Source: Rutidosis leptorrhynchoides (Eukaryota; Streptophyta; Magnoliopsida; Asterales; Asteraceae). From it: a stretch of 64,000 nt of DNA. The notes under the pieces are model-generated. The model did not search any database. It was given only the letters and a program-made list of their open reading frames with translations, and was not told the origin of the DNA. Below are positions 1 to 11,223 of the stretch, piece by piece (position 1 is the first letter of the stretch; each line of letters opens with the position of its first letter). The stretch spans positions 6,305,501-6,369,500 of the forward strand of contig NC_092335.1 in NCBI RefSeq assembly GCF_046630445.1, in the 5' to 3' direction. The position numbers were made by a program, and so were the translations under genes.

Positions 1-130
1 TAGAGTTAGATTTTCTGTTTTCGTGTAGTTCTCGAAAATGGAACCCGAATGGTCTTTCCCTAGCAGACCCTAAAGAACTAGTCTTCTCCCTCCATTCTGA
101 ATTTTTTTTTTTTTTTTAGGTTTTTACGAA

Positions 131-529
131 ATGAAGACTTCCTGTGAACTAAACCATGGTCTAATGCTACACGCTTTGATCACTAAACGTAATAATGACA
201 CACTTCCGAGTGAAATAGTATCATTAATCAGAAGTAAATTGGACGGAGTAAGAAAAGAATCCAGATGCGAAGATAATAAGTTACAATTTGGTAAAGGAAA
301 ATCAAAATTCGCAGCGAAAAGAAGAGCACGACACCTTGAAAAATGTCACAAATGCGGAAAATGGTCACACGAAGGTAAATGTTCAAATAATCAAACCTAT
401 CCAAATACCGAATTTGTTACTCTATGCAGAGATGGACCGTTCATATGTTTAGAAGAAAAAACATTAAATGCTCGAGGTTACGCCTATGTAGCCATGGAAA
501 ACCAATTAGTCCGACTATCTTATGAGTAG
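131..529 (+). CDS. Virus-derived-looking cysteine-rich nucleic-acid-binding protein (Betaflexiviridae type)
   Basis: An intact 132-residue reading frame. A hydrophobic N-terminal third (residues 8-37) is followed by a Gly/Lys/Arg-rich block (54-69, starting GKGKSKF) and at once by a zinc-finger-like C72-x2-C75-x4-H80-x3-C84. That order (hydrophobic helix, basic GxSK(F/Y)A-type block, CxxC finger) is the plan of the small nucleic-acid-binding protein coded at the 3' end of carlavirus and vitivirus genomes, where it binds RNA and helps suppress host defence. The retroviral CCHC knuckle has x4 before the last Cys, not x3, and no other gag domain is present. An in-frame stop at 98-100 bounds the frame. 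A T-rich tract ending in AG (102-119) and a perfect CAG|GTAAGT just after the stop (about 561-569) could make the frame one exon. If real it is an endogenous viral fragment; a retroelement zinc-finger ORF is the alternative. Confidence 0.5.
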   Translation: MKTSCELNHGLMLHALITKRNNDTLPSEIVSLIRSKLDGVRKESRCEDNKLQFGKGKSKFAAKRRARHLEKCHKCGKWSHEGKCSNNQTYPNTEFVTLCRDGPFICLEEKTLNARGYAYVAMENQLVRLSYE

Positions 530-1512
530 GCTAGAGCATATCACTAAGAAATCTATTTCACAGGTAAGTTTGTACAGTTTTTATTTTTATTTTTATTTTT
601 AACCTTTTGATAATAAACGCTAATTTGTTCGCTATAAAGTATTAAATTGGTATTCGATAAAATTAGGTCTTGTGACCAAAATTGTTGTTATTATTCAAAA
701 ATTTATTACATCACTGCGAAATTTAACGTTTATTCTTAAGGTATAAATATCTTTAATCAATCAACCCAAAATATTTCAAAAATTCGTCATGAGTTAAATT
801 AGGTCATGGAACCGAAATTACTTTACCGAAAAGAGGGGCGTATATTTTTGATAATATTTGATTGATTAAAGTGGGATAAAAGCCAAAAAGATTTTTAATT
901 TTATTTTTACCAAGTTTTTAAAATTAATATTAAAATAATATTGTAAACTTATTAAAAATTAATATATATTTAAAATTGTAAATATTTGAAAAAATTAATA
1001 TTTTTAATTAAGTTTGGTATGAATTTTTAATTTTATGCATTTAAGTTTGGAGTGAATTTTTAATTTTTAAAATATGAATTTTTAATATTAATTTTGAATT
1101 TTATGCATTTTAAATTTAAGTTTGGTGTGAATTTAAAAACAAAAATTTACTTTATTTCGCTAAGTTAAAAATATGATTTTTAAATTCGTCGTGAGTTGAA
1201 GACTAGGTCGTTGAACCGAAATTGCTTTACCCGAGGGAGGGACGAGAACTTTTATTATCATTATTTTTAATCTTATTAAATTAAATTATGCCAAAAACAT
1301 TAAAAAAAAAAACCAAAAATCTTTACTTTTAAAAAACCGCGCTTTAAATTGACAAATTTTAAAATTTTGTCGAGGGACGGACTAGGACAACGATCCAAAA
1401 CACTCTCGCTTCTAAAGGAAAACAAATTTTTAAAATTTTAATAATTTTATGTTTTATAAAGTATAAGGTTGTTATAAAAAAAAAAAAACCCCTGAAAAAC
1501 ATTGTAGCCGGT
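530..1512 (+). other. AT-rich non-coding stretch with diverged internal repeats
   Basis: No coding potential was found. It holds two copies of a roughly 45-bp motif (797-842 and 1203-1245, core aaccgaaatt followed by tttacc and a G-rich end) and poly-A/T tracts. It probably belongs to the Athila-type element. Confidence 0.5.
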
Positions 1513-1565
1513 ACCCCATGCGATCGCATGGGGTTTACTCTTCAACCTCATGCGATCGCATGAGG
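1513..1565. repeat. Twin perfect palindromes CATGCGATCGCATG, 32 bp apart
   Basis: A 22-bp perfect palindrome (1513-1534, arms accccatgcga) and a 20-bp one (1546-1565, arms cctcatgcga) have centres 1523.5 and 1555.5. They lie 140-190 bp upstream of the env-like start codon at 1705. The same pair with the same 32-bp spacing recurs at 6491, 10558 and 17117. Confidence 0.9.
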
Positions 1566-1704
1566 CTGGATTTCTGGCCAGATCAAATTCTCTCAGCGAG
1601 CTGTTCTTCTCCACACAACACGCACACATTCACGAAACTCTCTCAAATCTTCACCAAATTTTGCCATTTTTTCACCGTAATTCGTCATTTTTCTTGTTCT
1701 AATC

Positions 1705-3903
1705 ATGCCTAGATTCTCATTCTTCAGTAAAAAGGTAAAAATTACACCCCTAAACTCTATAAATTCCTAGTTTTTGTGATAATTACCAATTTTTTACCTA
1801 ATGCAATTTTGTTAATTTCTAGTGTAATTAGTGTTAAATTGTTAGCATTTTATGCATGTATAACCTAGATTGATGCTATTTAACATGATTTGAAGCCAAA
1901 AACTTCAAAAATTTTAGAAATCTAGGGTTTGTGTTCTTGAGCAATTTGGGGCTATTTGATATAAACAGGTTATGGCCGATTTTTGTCATGAATTATTGCT
2001 AAATTGAGTAGTGTAACATGTTTAGGTAGTTAAATGATCCAATTATTGATCCTAAACATGATTTTTGGAGATTAAAGTGGACTTTTTAAGTCCAAAATTC
2101 ATGAACTTGATTAATTTGATGTAATTGCCATTTGAGACTTGTTTAATTATTAGTAATGACTATTTTGACATGTTATTTGAGTTAAATGCTTATGAACTTT
2201 GTATACATTTTCATATGTGCTCATTTGAAAAAATGTAGAATTGTGAAAAATTGTGAAAATGTGTATAAGTATAAGTTTGATTTAACATGTTTTTGTGATT
2301 GTTTTAAGTTGTTATTTTGCTAACACTAATGCATACTTGGATGCACAAATTTTGTGTTTAATGTGTTTTGCAGAAAGCCGATACGGGAGGTTCAGGAGCA
2401 TCATCATCTAGACAGCCTGCTCCAGCTCCAGAACCAGAACCAGAAATGCAATATGAACCTGAGCAACAACCACAACAGGAACCACAACATCAGCCTGAAC
2501 AGCACGTACCCTATTATGATCCGCTACAGTTACCTAATGAATTCACAGTATTTCCCCCACATCCACCTGTCGAATACCCAACAATTCCAGAACACACGTT
2601 ACATCCTAATCTGAGATTCGACAGACGATGGAGAGATTACCCGGCATATCAAAGTAATAAGTTCAAGTTAGTAACAAAAGAGGTAGAGGTGCCAAGGGTA
2701 ATTGATTGGAATCCTTTGGAAACGGTCCATCTAGCTGACCGTGTTAGACAGCATTTGGTACAAAGGTATGGTAGTTCTTCTTTTACAGATTGGGAACGTC
2801 TTTTCACCATTCGTAGACCTGTATATAAGGAATGGTGTGTTGAGTTAATGAGTACTATAGCGTTAAATGTAGATGTAGATAGGTTAGATGATAGAAGTTT
2901 TCTTAGATTTATCCTTGGCGGTAGGATGTACAGAATGTCCATGATGGACATGGCCAGGGCATTACAGATTTGCACTCCTAGTGAATTGTTACTACCCGAT
3001 TGTATGAGTTTGATTTATCTTGGGGAAAGGGTAGATAGGAACTTTGACGCTGACGCCGTTTGGAGGCGTATGTCAAACTATAATGTTTTTACACTAGGAG
3101 GAAAACACTCCTACTTACATATTAACAAAGCCGAGCTTCGTGTGATTCATAGATTTTTGGCTAACTCGATCACACAAAGAGGTCACAATAAGGAGAAACT
3201 GACCTTACATGATTTATTCTACCTAAAGTGTATTCGGGACCCGAGAAGCTTTGTTAATATTCCTTACTGTGTTGGTTTTTATTTATCTAAAATGGTAGAA
3301 GGAATGCAGGAAGGGAGTATAATAGGAGGATGTATTTTTGTTACTCTAATTGGAAAGTATTTAGGTGTTGATAGGAACCGAGGGGGTCCATTACAGGTTT
3401 GTAGAGAACAGGTTGAGCCTTTAGGATTGAAAGTTTATGTGGGTGCTAAGGTATTGAAAAGTAGACGCAACCAGGCAGTACCCTATGAAGGTAATCATCC
3501 ACATGTAGAAAGGGGTTCAGACGAAGAAATGGAGGAAGCGAAAGACATCAGGGATGTCATTTGAGATGCTATTCTTGACGTGCACGTTCGAATAGATGAG
3601 GAATCAATGAAGAGCGCGGCCAGACATAGTATGTACGAGCAGTGGAACTCCGAGCGAGTATACGAGGATTATAGGCGACGCCAACACGATAGCTGGTTAG
3701 TTCATCAGCACCAAATCATGAGCCAGCTATCATATCAGGTACCAAATAATTACGTGCCTACTCGACCTGCTCATTTTTCGCCACACAGCCCCGATATCCG
3801 ACAACCCTTTAACCGATATGACTATAACCAAGCCTATCAGGACACCTATAACCAACAATGGAACCCACCCGACGAGATGAACTGGAACCCCTATCCAGAC
3901 TGA
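1705..3903 (+). pseudogene. Athila env-like ORF (ATHILA ORF-1 family), spliced, one in-frame stop
   Basis: This is the third ORF of Athila-type elements, function unproven, sitting between pol and the 3' LTR. Exon 1 is 1705-1734 (MPRFSFFSKK) with donor AAG|gtaaaa. Intron 1735-2373 ends ttttgcag and exon 2 starts at 2374 in phase (KADTGGSGAS). A Pro/Gln/Glu-rich region follows, then the conserved core with FTIRRPVYKEW, LRFILGGRMYRMS, and later ELRVIHRFLANSI and GGCIFVTLIGKYLGV, typical of the family. A TGA at 3562-3564 interrupts the frame after about 406 residues. The same frame stays open for 113 more codons to the stop at 3901-3903 (Tyr/Gln/Pro-rich), so the TGA looks like a recent CGA-to-TGA change or a read-through site. 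The exon 2 start rests on the splice signal; an unspliced start would need a non-ATG codon. Confidence 0.75.
1735..2373 (+). other. Predicted intron in the env-like gene
   Basis: The tract is T-rich, has several stops in all + frames, starts gtaaaa and ends tttgcag. Both flanking reading frames join in phase. Spliced env-like messages have been proposed for Athila-type elements. Confidence 0.65.
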
Positions 3904-6027
3904 TTTGGTTCCATTTGGTTATTTTTATGATTGTTATGTTTTTTATCTTTTGACTTTTTCATGTTTAAACTTATGTTATTGGATATATTTGTGTAATTTT
4001 TATCATTTTTATTATTATTGTGTACTAATATTTTACATTTAGGATTTGAAAGTGGGATATTAAGTCCCATTTCAAATTGCCATGCATGTTTATATTTGTA
4101 TGTATGTATATTGTCGATTGTACAAAACAGGGTAAAACAGCGCATTTTCAAAGACTGACATTAAGTTCAACAAAAGCTAGTTTTGACGACAAAACGAAAA
4201 ACAAATGTGATGTAACAACAAGACGGAATGAACAAATGATGTGCACCATTTATCATTCAGCAAACAAACGCCAATATGTTTGGAAACTTTGGTAAAATTT
4301 AATCATTTTTCTACGCTAATCACCCTCAATAATTTAAATTGTTACTGATTTCTTGCAAATGAGGGCATTGCAAGATCTTAAGTGTGGGAAGGGGTTAAAT
4401 TCTTTCGGATTTTAAAAATTTTTGATTTATACACTTGGTTATCATTAGAAATACTAGTAAAGCAGTAGTTGTATTAGAATCTAGTGCTCTCTGATAACAA
4501 AGAACAGCCCTAGTCTTATATACTGACTACCCACTTCTAGTAAAATTTTTCAAAATTTTCAATTAAATGAACTCAAAATCATGTTTATACATATTTATGA
4601 ACGATAAAACTAGGTGTTAACACCGAAATTATTGTTACCTCGGAAAGGACATAAATTGAGAAACAAACCAAAATGTTAGAATTCATTTAAGAATGGAATA
4701 GAGGAGAACAAAAAGGAAAATAAAAGAAAATAAAAGCCAAGTGTGGGAAAATTTACCAAGTTATTTTAAACATATGTCATATATTTCTGTAACAAATAAC
4801 TGAAAATACTTTTGCTTTGGACTAAACTAAAAAGTTTTACCCGATTTACTGTAAGAAAGATGGATCTACACGATGAATCAATTCCATCATTAAAAGGAAG
4901 TAAAGTCTTCCGAAAAAGAAACGCGCTTCTTGATTTAGGTCATGAAGTTGTCGTCCAGACCAGCTGTAGGTTGACGAAAAACCTAGAAAAGTCATCTCTA
5001 AAATCAGCAGGAAATCCACGGACCTCAGCATCAAACAGGGTCGCCAAGTGGTCAGACTTATCCTAACCATGAGAGGATCTGTCTCTTAAAATGGGGAGGA
5101 CGCGGTGCAAATGAGCTGGATAAGACTAATGAATCAGATCCCCAGAAAGGATAATCTCCTTAAAGATCAAAAATCAGCTTTTAAGACTGATATTACTCAA
5201 TCCTAGAGATTGACCTTAAAGATTGAGAATTCAAACTCATGGAATTCAATGATATCTAAACTCGAGCTTGAACGAGAAAATATTTTGATCAAATTATAAA
5301 CCGATTTGTTTTCTGAAAACCCATTTTCAATGCGCTCATTACCATTGAACGTAAAATCCTAGGAATTCAACTGGAATTCATTAGGTCACCTGATCCAAAT
5401 CAGGTGTCAACCGTAAGAACGGTGGTTGCATAGCATGGTCAAAGACAGGACCTTGTGCCAGTCCGAAAAATTATAAGGGTGAGCTTTACTATTGCTCCTA
5501 CCAAGGATAGTAATTGCGTCCGACATGTTATAAGACCATAATTAAAAGCATGTCAGGGGACATTGCCTTAACAGTTGCTTGTTCAACGCTTTCCTTTACA
5601 ACCGGACGATAGTTTATCGAAAGGTAATATTCGGAGCAAGTATACAGGACGTATTGCTTTCCTAATACAAGGTTAGCAAGTGGGTGACACAAAACTGCAA
5701 GTTTTGAGCTAAAATTTTCAAATCTGAAACCCACCAAACCCACAAAAATATTTTGCAAACACCGGTGAAGGGTTATTCCGGAAAACTTATCTAGGGTAAA
5801 AGCTAGATTTAATTTTCAAAAAGATCAAATGTTTTCATAAAGATCCAATTTCCTTAATGGATCTAAATTTTATAGTCATGTGGGACTGTAAACCATATCG
5901 TTACTACCATTGTTAATACCGCCGTAAAGAAATCACTGATGTACAAAGTGTGAAGAATAAAAAAGTGATTCTAGTATTTCAAGACTATATTGCTTGAGGA
6001 CAAGCAACGCTCAAGTGTGGGAATATT
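3904..6027 (+). other. Non-coding 3' internal region of the Athila-type element
   Basis: No convincing coding frame. Contains AAGTGTGGGAA (4380-4390) and a near copy at 4739-4750, both matching the core of the true polypurine tract at 6012, plus a third copy of the aaccgaaatt-type motif near 4609. Short frames such as 4812-5066 have no recognisable domain. Confidence 0.6.
6012..6027 (+). promoter_or_regulatory. Polypurine tract (plus-strand primer)
   Basis: Purine-rich caagtgtgggaatatt directly precedes the TG that opens the 3' LTR at 6028. In Athila-type elements this tract primes plus-strand DNA synthesis. Confidence 0.65.
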
Positions 6028-8014
6028 TGATAATGCTAAAAACGAACATATATTTCATAGCATTATTCCTCAAGAAAGACAAGCTTTTAGTTGCAATTGT
6101 TCTATTTACAAGTGATATTCGTTTAAATAATAAAAGGTGAAGACAAAGGACAGATTCGACGAATTGAAGACGCAAACGACCAAAAAGCTCAAAAGTACAA
6201 AATACAATCAAAGAGGTTCCAATTATTGATAAGAAACGTCTCAAAATTACAAGAGTACAAGATTTAAAACGCAAAGTACAAGATATTAAATTGTACGCAA
6301 GGACGTTCGAAAATCCGGAACCGGGACCAGAGTCAACTCTCAACGCTCGACGCAACAGACTAAAAATTACAAGTCAACTATGCACATGAATATAATATAA
6401 TATATAATTAATTCTTAAAATTAATATATATATTATATTATATTTAAAAACCGTCGGCATAAGAAATCAACTCATGTGAGCTGTAAATAGAGGCCATGCG
6501 ATCGCATGGCCTGGAGGAAGAAACTCCATGCGATCACATGAGCATCTTTTCCAGTTCACAAGGCCTATAAAATCGAGTGTTTGGTGCATCATTCAACATA
6601 TATCAATCTCTCTCTATATACGTAAATATATATATATATATATATATTTATATTTTAATTTTAATTTTAATTTTAAATCCTAATAATAAGGGTATGTTAG
6701 CGAATGTTGTAAGGGTGTAAGTCGAAATTCTGTCCGTGTAACGCTACGCTATTTTTAATCATTGTAAGTTATGTTCAACCTTTTTAATTTAATGTCTCGT
6801 AGCTAAGTTATTATTATGCTTATTTAATCTGAAGTAATCATGATGTTGGACTAATTACTAAAATTGGGTAATTAGGGCTTTGTACCATAATTGAGGTTTG
6901 GACCAAAGAACGACACTTGTGGAAATTAGACTATGGGCTTTATATTTGTTTAACTAAATGATAGTTTGTTAATTTTAATATAAAGATTTACAATTGGACG
7001 TCCCTATAAATAACCATATACACTCAATCGGACACGATGGGCGGGGTATTTATATGTACGAATAATCGTTCATTTAACCGGATACGGGAATGGATTAATA
7101 GTCTATGGAATTATTAAAATAGGGGTGAAATTATGTACAAGGACACTTGGCATAATTGATAACAAAGTATTAAAACCTTGGGTTACACGCAGTCGATAAC
7201 CTGGTGTAATTATTAAACAAAGTATTAAAACCTCGTACAGTTTAAGTCCCCAATTAGTTGGAATATTTAACTTCGGGTATAAGGATAATTTGACGAGGAC
7301 ACTCGCACTTTATATTTATGACTGATGGACTGTGTTGGACAAAAACCAGACGGACATATTAAATAATCCAGGACAAAGGACAATTAACCCATGAGCATAA
7401 AACTAAAATCAACACGTCAAACATCATGATTACGGAAGTTTAAATAAGCATAATTATTTTATTTCATATTTAATTTCCTTTATTTTATATTTAATTGCAC
7501 TTCTAATTATCGCACTTTTATTTATTGTTATTGTATTTAATTGCACTTCTAATTATCGTACTTTTTAATTATCGCAAGTTTATTTTATCGTATTTTTATT
7601 TATCGCAATTTCATTATCGTTATTTACTTTACGCTTTAAATTAAGTTATATTCATTTTTAATATTTTACATTAGGTTTTAACTGCGACTAAAGTTTTAAA
7701 AATTGACAAACCGGTCATTAAACGGTAAAAACCCCCCTTTATAATAATAATATTATTTATATATATATTTATATTTTTATAAATTAAAACTAATATAGCG
7801 TTAAGTTTTGTTTAAAAGATTCCCTGTGGAACGAACCGGACTTACTAAAAACTACACTACTGTACGATTAGGTACATTGCCTATAAGTGTTGTAGCAAGG
7901 TTTAAGTATATCCATTCTATAAATAAATAAATATCTTGTGTAAAATTGTATCGTATTTAATAGTATTTCCTTGTAAAATTTAATAGTATTTTATATCCCT
8001 TAGCTTTAACATCA
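6028..8014 (+). repeat. 3' LTR of the Athila-type element (1987 bp)
   Basis: Opens TGATAATGCT after the polypurine tract and closes AGCTTTAACATCA, an imperfect inverted terminal match. U3 holds the twin CATGCGATCGCATG palindromes (6491-6541) and a TATA box (ctataaaa, 6565-6572). A (TA)n run at about 6628-6649 follows. The end is set by the inverted terminus and by the switch to other-element sequence at 8015; the 5' LTR is outside the window, so the target duplication cannot be checked. Confidence 0.75.
6491..6572 (+). promoter_or_regulatory. LTR promoter: twin palindrome plus TATA box
   Basis: Perfect 22-bp palindrome 6491-6512 (centre 6501.5) and a decayed second copy 6524-6543 (ATGCGATCaCAT, centre 6533.5), spacing 32 bp, then ctataaaa at 6565. 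The arrangement fits an upstream element in front of an RNA polymerase II core promoter; that role is inferred from position. Confidence 0.6.
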
Positions 8015-8416
8015 TATAGGAATGGTGAGAATAAAGGAACATAAGAGTTTAATTTATAACGGAAATATCAGACGGAGAAATCGAGGCAGATCACCGTATT
8101 TAATTATAGAGATCCTAATTTCCTTAAATATCGAAGAATCAAATCTTTTGGATTTCGAAGATTTTCTTTAAATTCCTTGAATTCCGGAATTCAACCAAGG
8201 CAACGACAAAAGTTAAAGCGAAACTTCATTTATTCATTTCACTCTTTTGTGATAGCTTCATTCGTGCTCTTCGAATAATCGAATTATTTTATCTGTATTA
8301 TTCATTAATGATAAAAATCTATTTATCAGCTCATATTCGTCAGGAAAATATATTTATTGCTAGCCATGACGACCTCACTCAAATTTCGGGACAAAATTTA
8401 TTTAACGGGTAGGTAC
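8015..8416 (+). mobile_element. 3' internal end of a Ty3-type element on +
   Basis: Matches in reverse the stretch 11402-11830 of the - strand element (shared gaaatatcagac, tcgaggcagat, caaatttcggga). It ends in the purine-rich tract aacgggtaggtac just before the LTR start at 8417. Non-coding. Confidence 0.65.
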
Positions 8417-8640
8417 TGTGATGACCCAGGAATTTCCGACCAAATTTAAACTTAAATCTTTATATGAAATCGACACGATAAGCAAAGTCTATAAAGTTGA
8501 GTCTCAAAAAGTTGGAACTATTATTCATGAATACGTTTGACCTTGACTATTCCCGATGATTCACGAACAATTGTGTGTATATAAAAACGTATATATTATG
8601 TAAATGTAAATATATAAATACAACAATTTGAAATTACAGA
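8417..8640 (+). repeat. First part of a split 3' LTR (Ty3 type, TGTGATGACCC start)
   Basis: Starts TGTGATGACCCAGG after a polypurine tract and resembles the LTR starts at 39831 (+), 59302 (-) and 11401 (-). It is cut at 8640 by the - strand element; its distal part appears to resume at 17544 and end at 19667. A middle part present in the related LTR at 55667-59302 is missing here. Confidence 0.65.
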
Positions 8641-10349
8641 TGTGACGATCGATCCAAATCCATATGGACGAACACGTCATTCATCGATTTCATTGCGAGG
8701 TATTTGACCTCTATATGATATGTTTTGTAAATATTGCATTCTTTTGAAAAGGCACACCATAAAAGAATATTTAAATCAAAGGTTTTCTACATCTGATGAT
8801 ATCTACATATAGACAATCACCGTAAATAATAGTTTACAATGGTACTTCCGTTGACAATGCAGTCAAAATAAGATACATGGTGATGATTTGGTGAATGCAA
8901 CGTTTCCTTGAAAAATATGCCATGTAAGACTCCATGCACATAGCTTGTCTAACATATAAGCAAACAGCGGAAGACTTCTAGGGAACCTGAGAATAAACAT
9001 GCTAACAAGTGTCAACACAAAGGTTGGTGAGTTCATAGTTTTAATGTTTTGCATAATCTGTACATAAAGGTGGATCACAAGATTTCAGTTGTTTCATCCA
9101 GAAACGTTTATCAAAAGTTTGTCAATAGATTCTACGTAACAGAGCACCCTGGTAACTAAGCTTTAACGTTATAAGATAAATACCCCATTTGTTTTAATAC
9201 ACGCAAACCAACGTGTCCTAAACTCAAATAACACACGTCCGTTAAAAGGCTAGCGCTCTAGCTCGGACTGGGATGTCAAGCCCTATGGATCCATATACTG
9301 TTATTCGCGCCCACCAGTCCATATCCTATGTACTGGCAGCTACTAGTTACCAAAGCTAAGAGATTTTCGATTCAAACTCAGTGTAGAATTAAGTATGTAC
9401 TTGTATCCATTGTGTTTAAAATAAATTGTATGTATTCTCAGCCCAAAAATATATATTGCAAAAGCAATTAAAAAGGGAGCAATGAAACTCACTTTAACAG
9501 CATATAAAGTCGTTCACCAAGATGTGACCGAAACTCAGATTACCAAATAACCGTAGATCTCAACCTAGAGAACATATGTTGGTCAATAAATGTCTATCAA
9601 GCTAGGTCAGGTCATAGTGTATCACAATCCTAATGCTCGAGATTGACATACAAAAGTTATCCAATGTTGTTTCAAAAAGTCAATTTTGACAATAGTTCAA
9701 CAAACGAGACGTACCTTATATAAGGATTCATTTACTCGGCTGGTAATATTTAAAAATCCATTTTATCAATCTTGTAAACAAGTTGTTTAAATCTTAATTG
9801 CAGATTCAAAAGCAATTTCAATTATCGTCAATCATAATTCAGTTGATCATATCTTTTAATTCGTTCATCGAAACTATTCGATATCTAAATGAAAAGTCAT
9901 TGATTTTTCGCCAGCTTTCCAAAAACATGCATATCATATACTTTTTACCAGTAATATATGTATTTAATTCGTGATTCATTATAAACTGTTTAGCGACGAA
10001 ATTTAGCATACAAGCATGTATAAATATATATACTCGAGCACTAGACATGGATACACAATTAATATATAAAAGATAAAATATGAGTGCTTACGTATCAATA
10101 TTGAGATTCAATATTGTAGGAAAGTACGTAGACGCAACAGAGATGATAAACACTAGTTTGACTCACAAGCAAAACCCTCGAACAATACCCATAACCTCCT
10201 TAGTAATAACCCATATTTTCCTTAGCTCTATCCCGCTTGAAAACCCATTTTGAAAGTGACACGCTCATGACCTCGTCGTAGTATTTTATGTATAATACTA
10301 ATTAATAATAATACTACTAATAATATTAAGATTAATAATAATATTAATC

Positions 10350-10350
<1 letters not shown>

Positions 10351-10387
<37 letters not shown>

Positions 10388-10388
10388 C

Positions 10389-10463
<75 letters not shown>
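10351..10463. repeat. (TAA)n microsatellite
   Basis: Nearly pure TAA/AAT repeat with one 'cat' interruption, in the LTR leader region on the - strand. A matching tract occurs in the partner LTR at 16916-17023. Confidence 0.95.
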
Positions 10464-10467
<4 letters not shown>

Positions 10468-10557
10468 TATATATACGGAGGAATATAGATAGAAGAAGAA
10501 AGTGTGCACAAACTGAAAGAATTCAATCAAATTTATATATGTGGCCTACAATCTCAG

Positions 10558-10607
10558 CTCATGCGATCGCATGAGAAGTGTATGGGGAACTCATGCGATC
10601 GCATGAG
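10558..10607 (-). promoter_or_regulatory. Twin palindrome CTCATGCGATCGCATGAG, 32-bp spacing
   Basis: Two identical 18-bp perfect palindromes, 10558-10575 and 10590-10607, centres 10566.5 and 10598.5. On the - strand a TATA-like box lies about 20 bp downstream (10540-10531), which is the same order as in the LTR at 6028. Confidence 0.85.
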
Positions 10608-11002
10608 GTCCCTGTCCAGCTCAAAAGTTGTTTGTCACATTGTTTGTCGACATAATTATTAATAATATATATAATATATATAATTTAAATAATTAATTAT
10701 ATATCATATTAAATTCACGTGCATAGTTGACTTGTAATTTTTGTTCCGATAAGTAGTACGTCATCACTTGACTTATGTCCCAGTTCCGGTTTCTCGAACG
10801 CATTTTCGTACGCTTAGAAAACTAATACTTTTCGTTTCGCGAATCGTACCTTTGTCAAAATATAGTCTTAAATTATCCATAAACTATACCACTCAAAATG
10901 TATCTTAAACTTTCGAGTGTTTTGGTCATTTACTTCTATAAATTATCGTCTTGTAGTATATACATATACATATATACATTTTTCTTTTTGAAATAGTGTT
11001 TT

Positions 11003-11076
11003 ACTGTAGCAAATAGTGATTTTCGAAAACACTGTAGCTTTTCGGGTACTGTAGCAATTCAAAAATACTGTAGCAA
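11003..11076 (-). repeat. Four copies of ACTGTAGC(AA) in the LTR
   Basis: Copies at 11003-11012, 11031-11040 (ends TT), 11048-11057 and 11067-11076. On the - strand they read TTGCTACAGT and lie in U3 about 0.4 kb from the LTR start; they look like repeated cis elements. Confidence 0.7.
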
Positions 11077-11177
11077 ATTAGTGTTTTACTGATTCATCTT
11101 AAATGTTTTAGTTAACTTATCTAAATATCAATCGAATCAATAATCGAATGTTACCATCGTTTACAAAATAACTTGAA

Positions 11178-11223
<46 letters not shown>

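Larger units (their letters stand above)
1..8014 (+). mobile_element. Athila-type LTR retrotransposon, 3' part (left end outside window)
   Basis: Order on + is env-like gene, long non-coding tract, polypurine tract and a 2-kb 3' LTR, which is the 3' half of an Athila-type Ty3 element. Gag and pol are not seen and would lie left of the window if still present. A diverged motif (taggtc..aaccgaaatt..tttacc..ggg) recurs near 797, 1203 and 4609, which ties 600-1500 and 4000-6000 to one element. The element stops at 8014 in front of sequence matching the 3' internal end of a different Ty3 element, so it is nested in that one. The left boundary is unknown, and the virus-like ORF at 131-529 may or may not belong to it. 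Confidence 0.7.

Noticed and set aside
4812..5066. 84-codon frame in the Athila 3' region
   Set aside because: Lies in non-coding retroelement sequence, has no recognised domain and an overlapping frame on the other strand.
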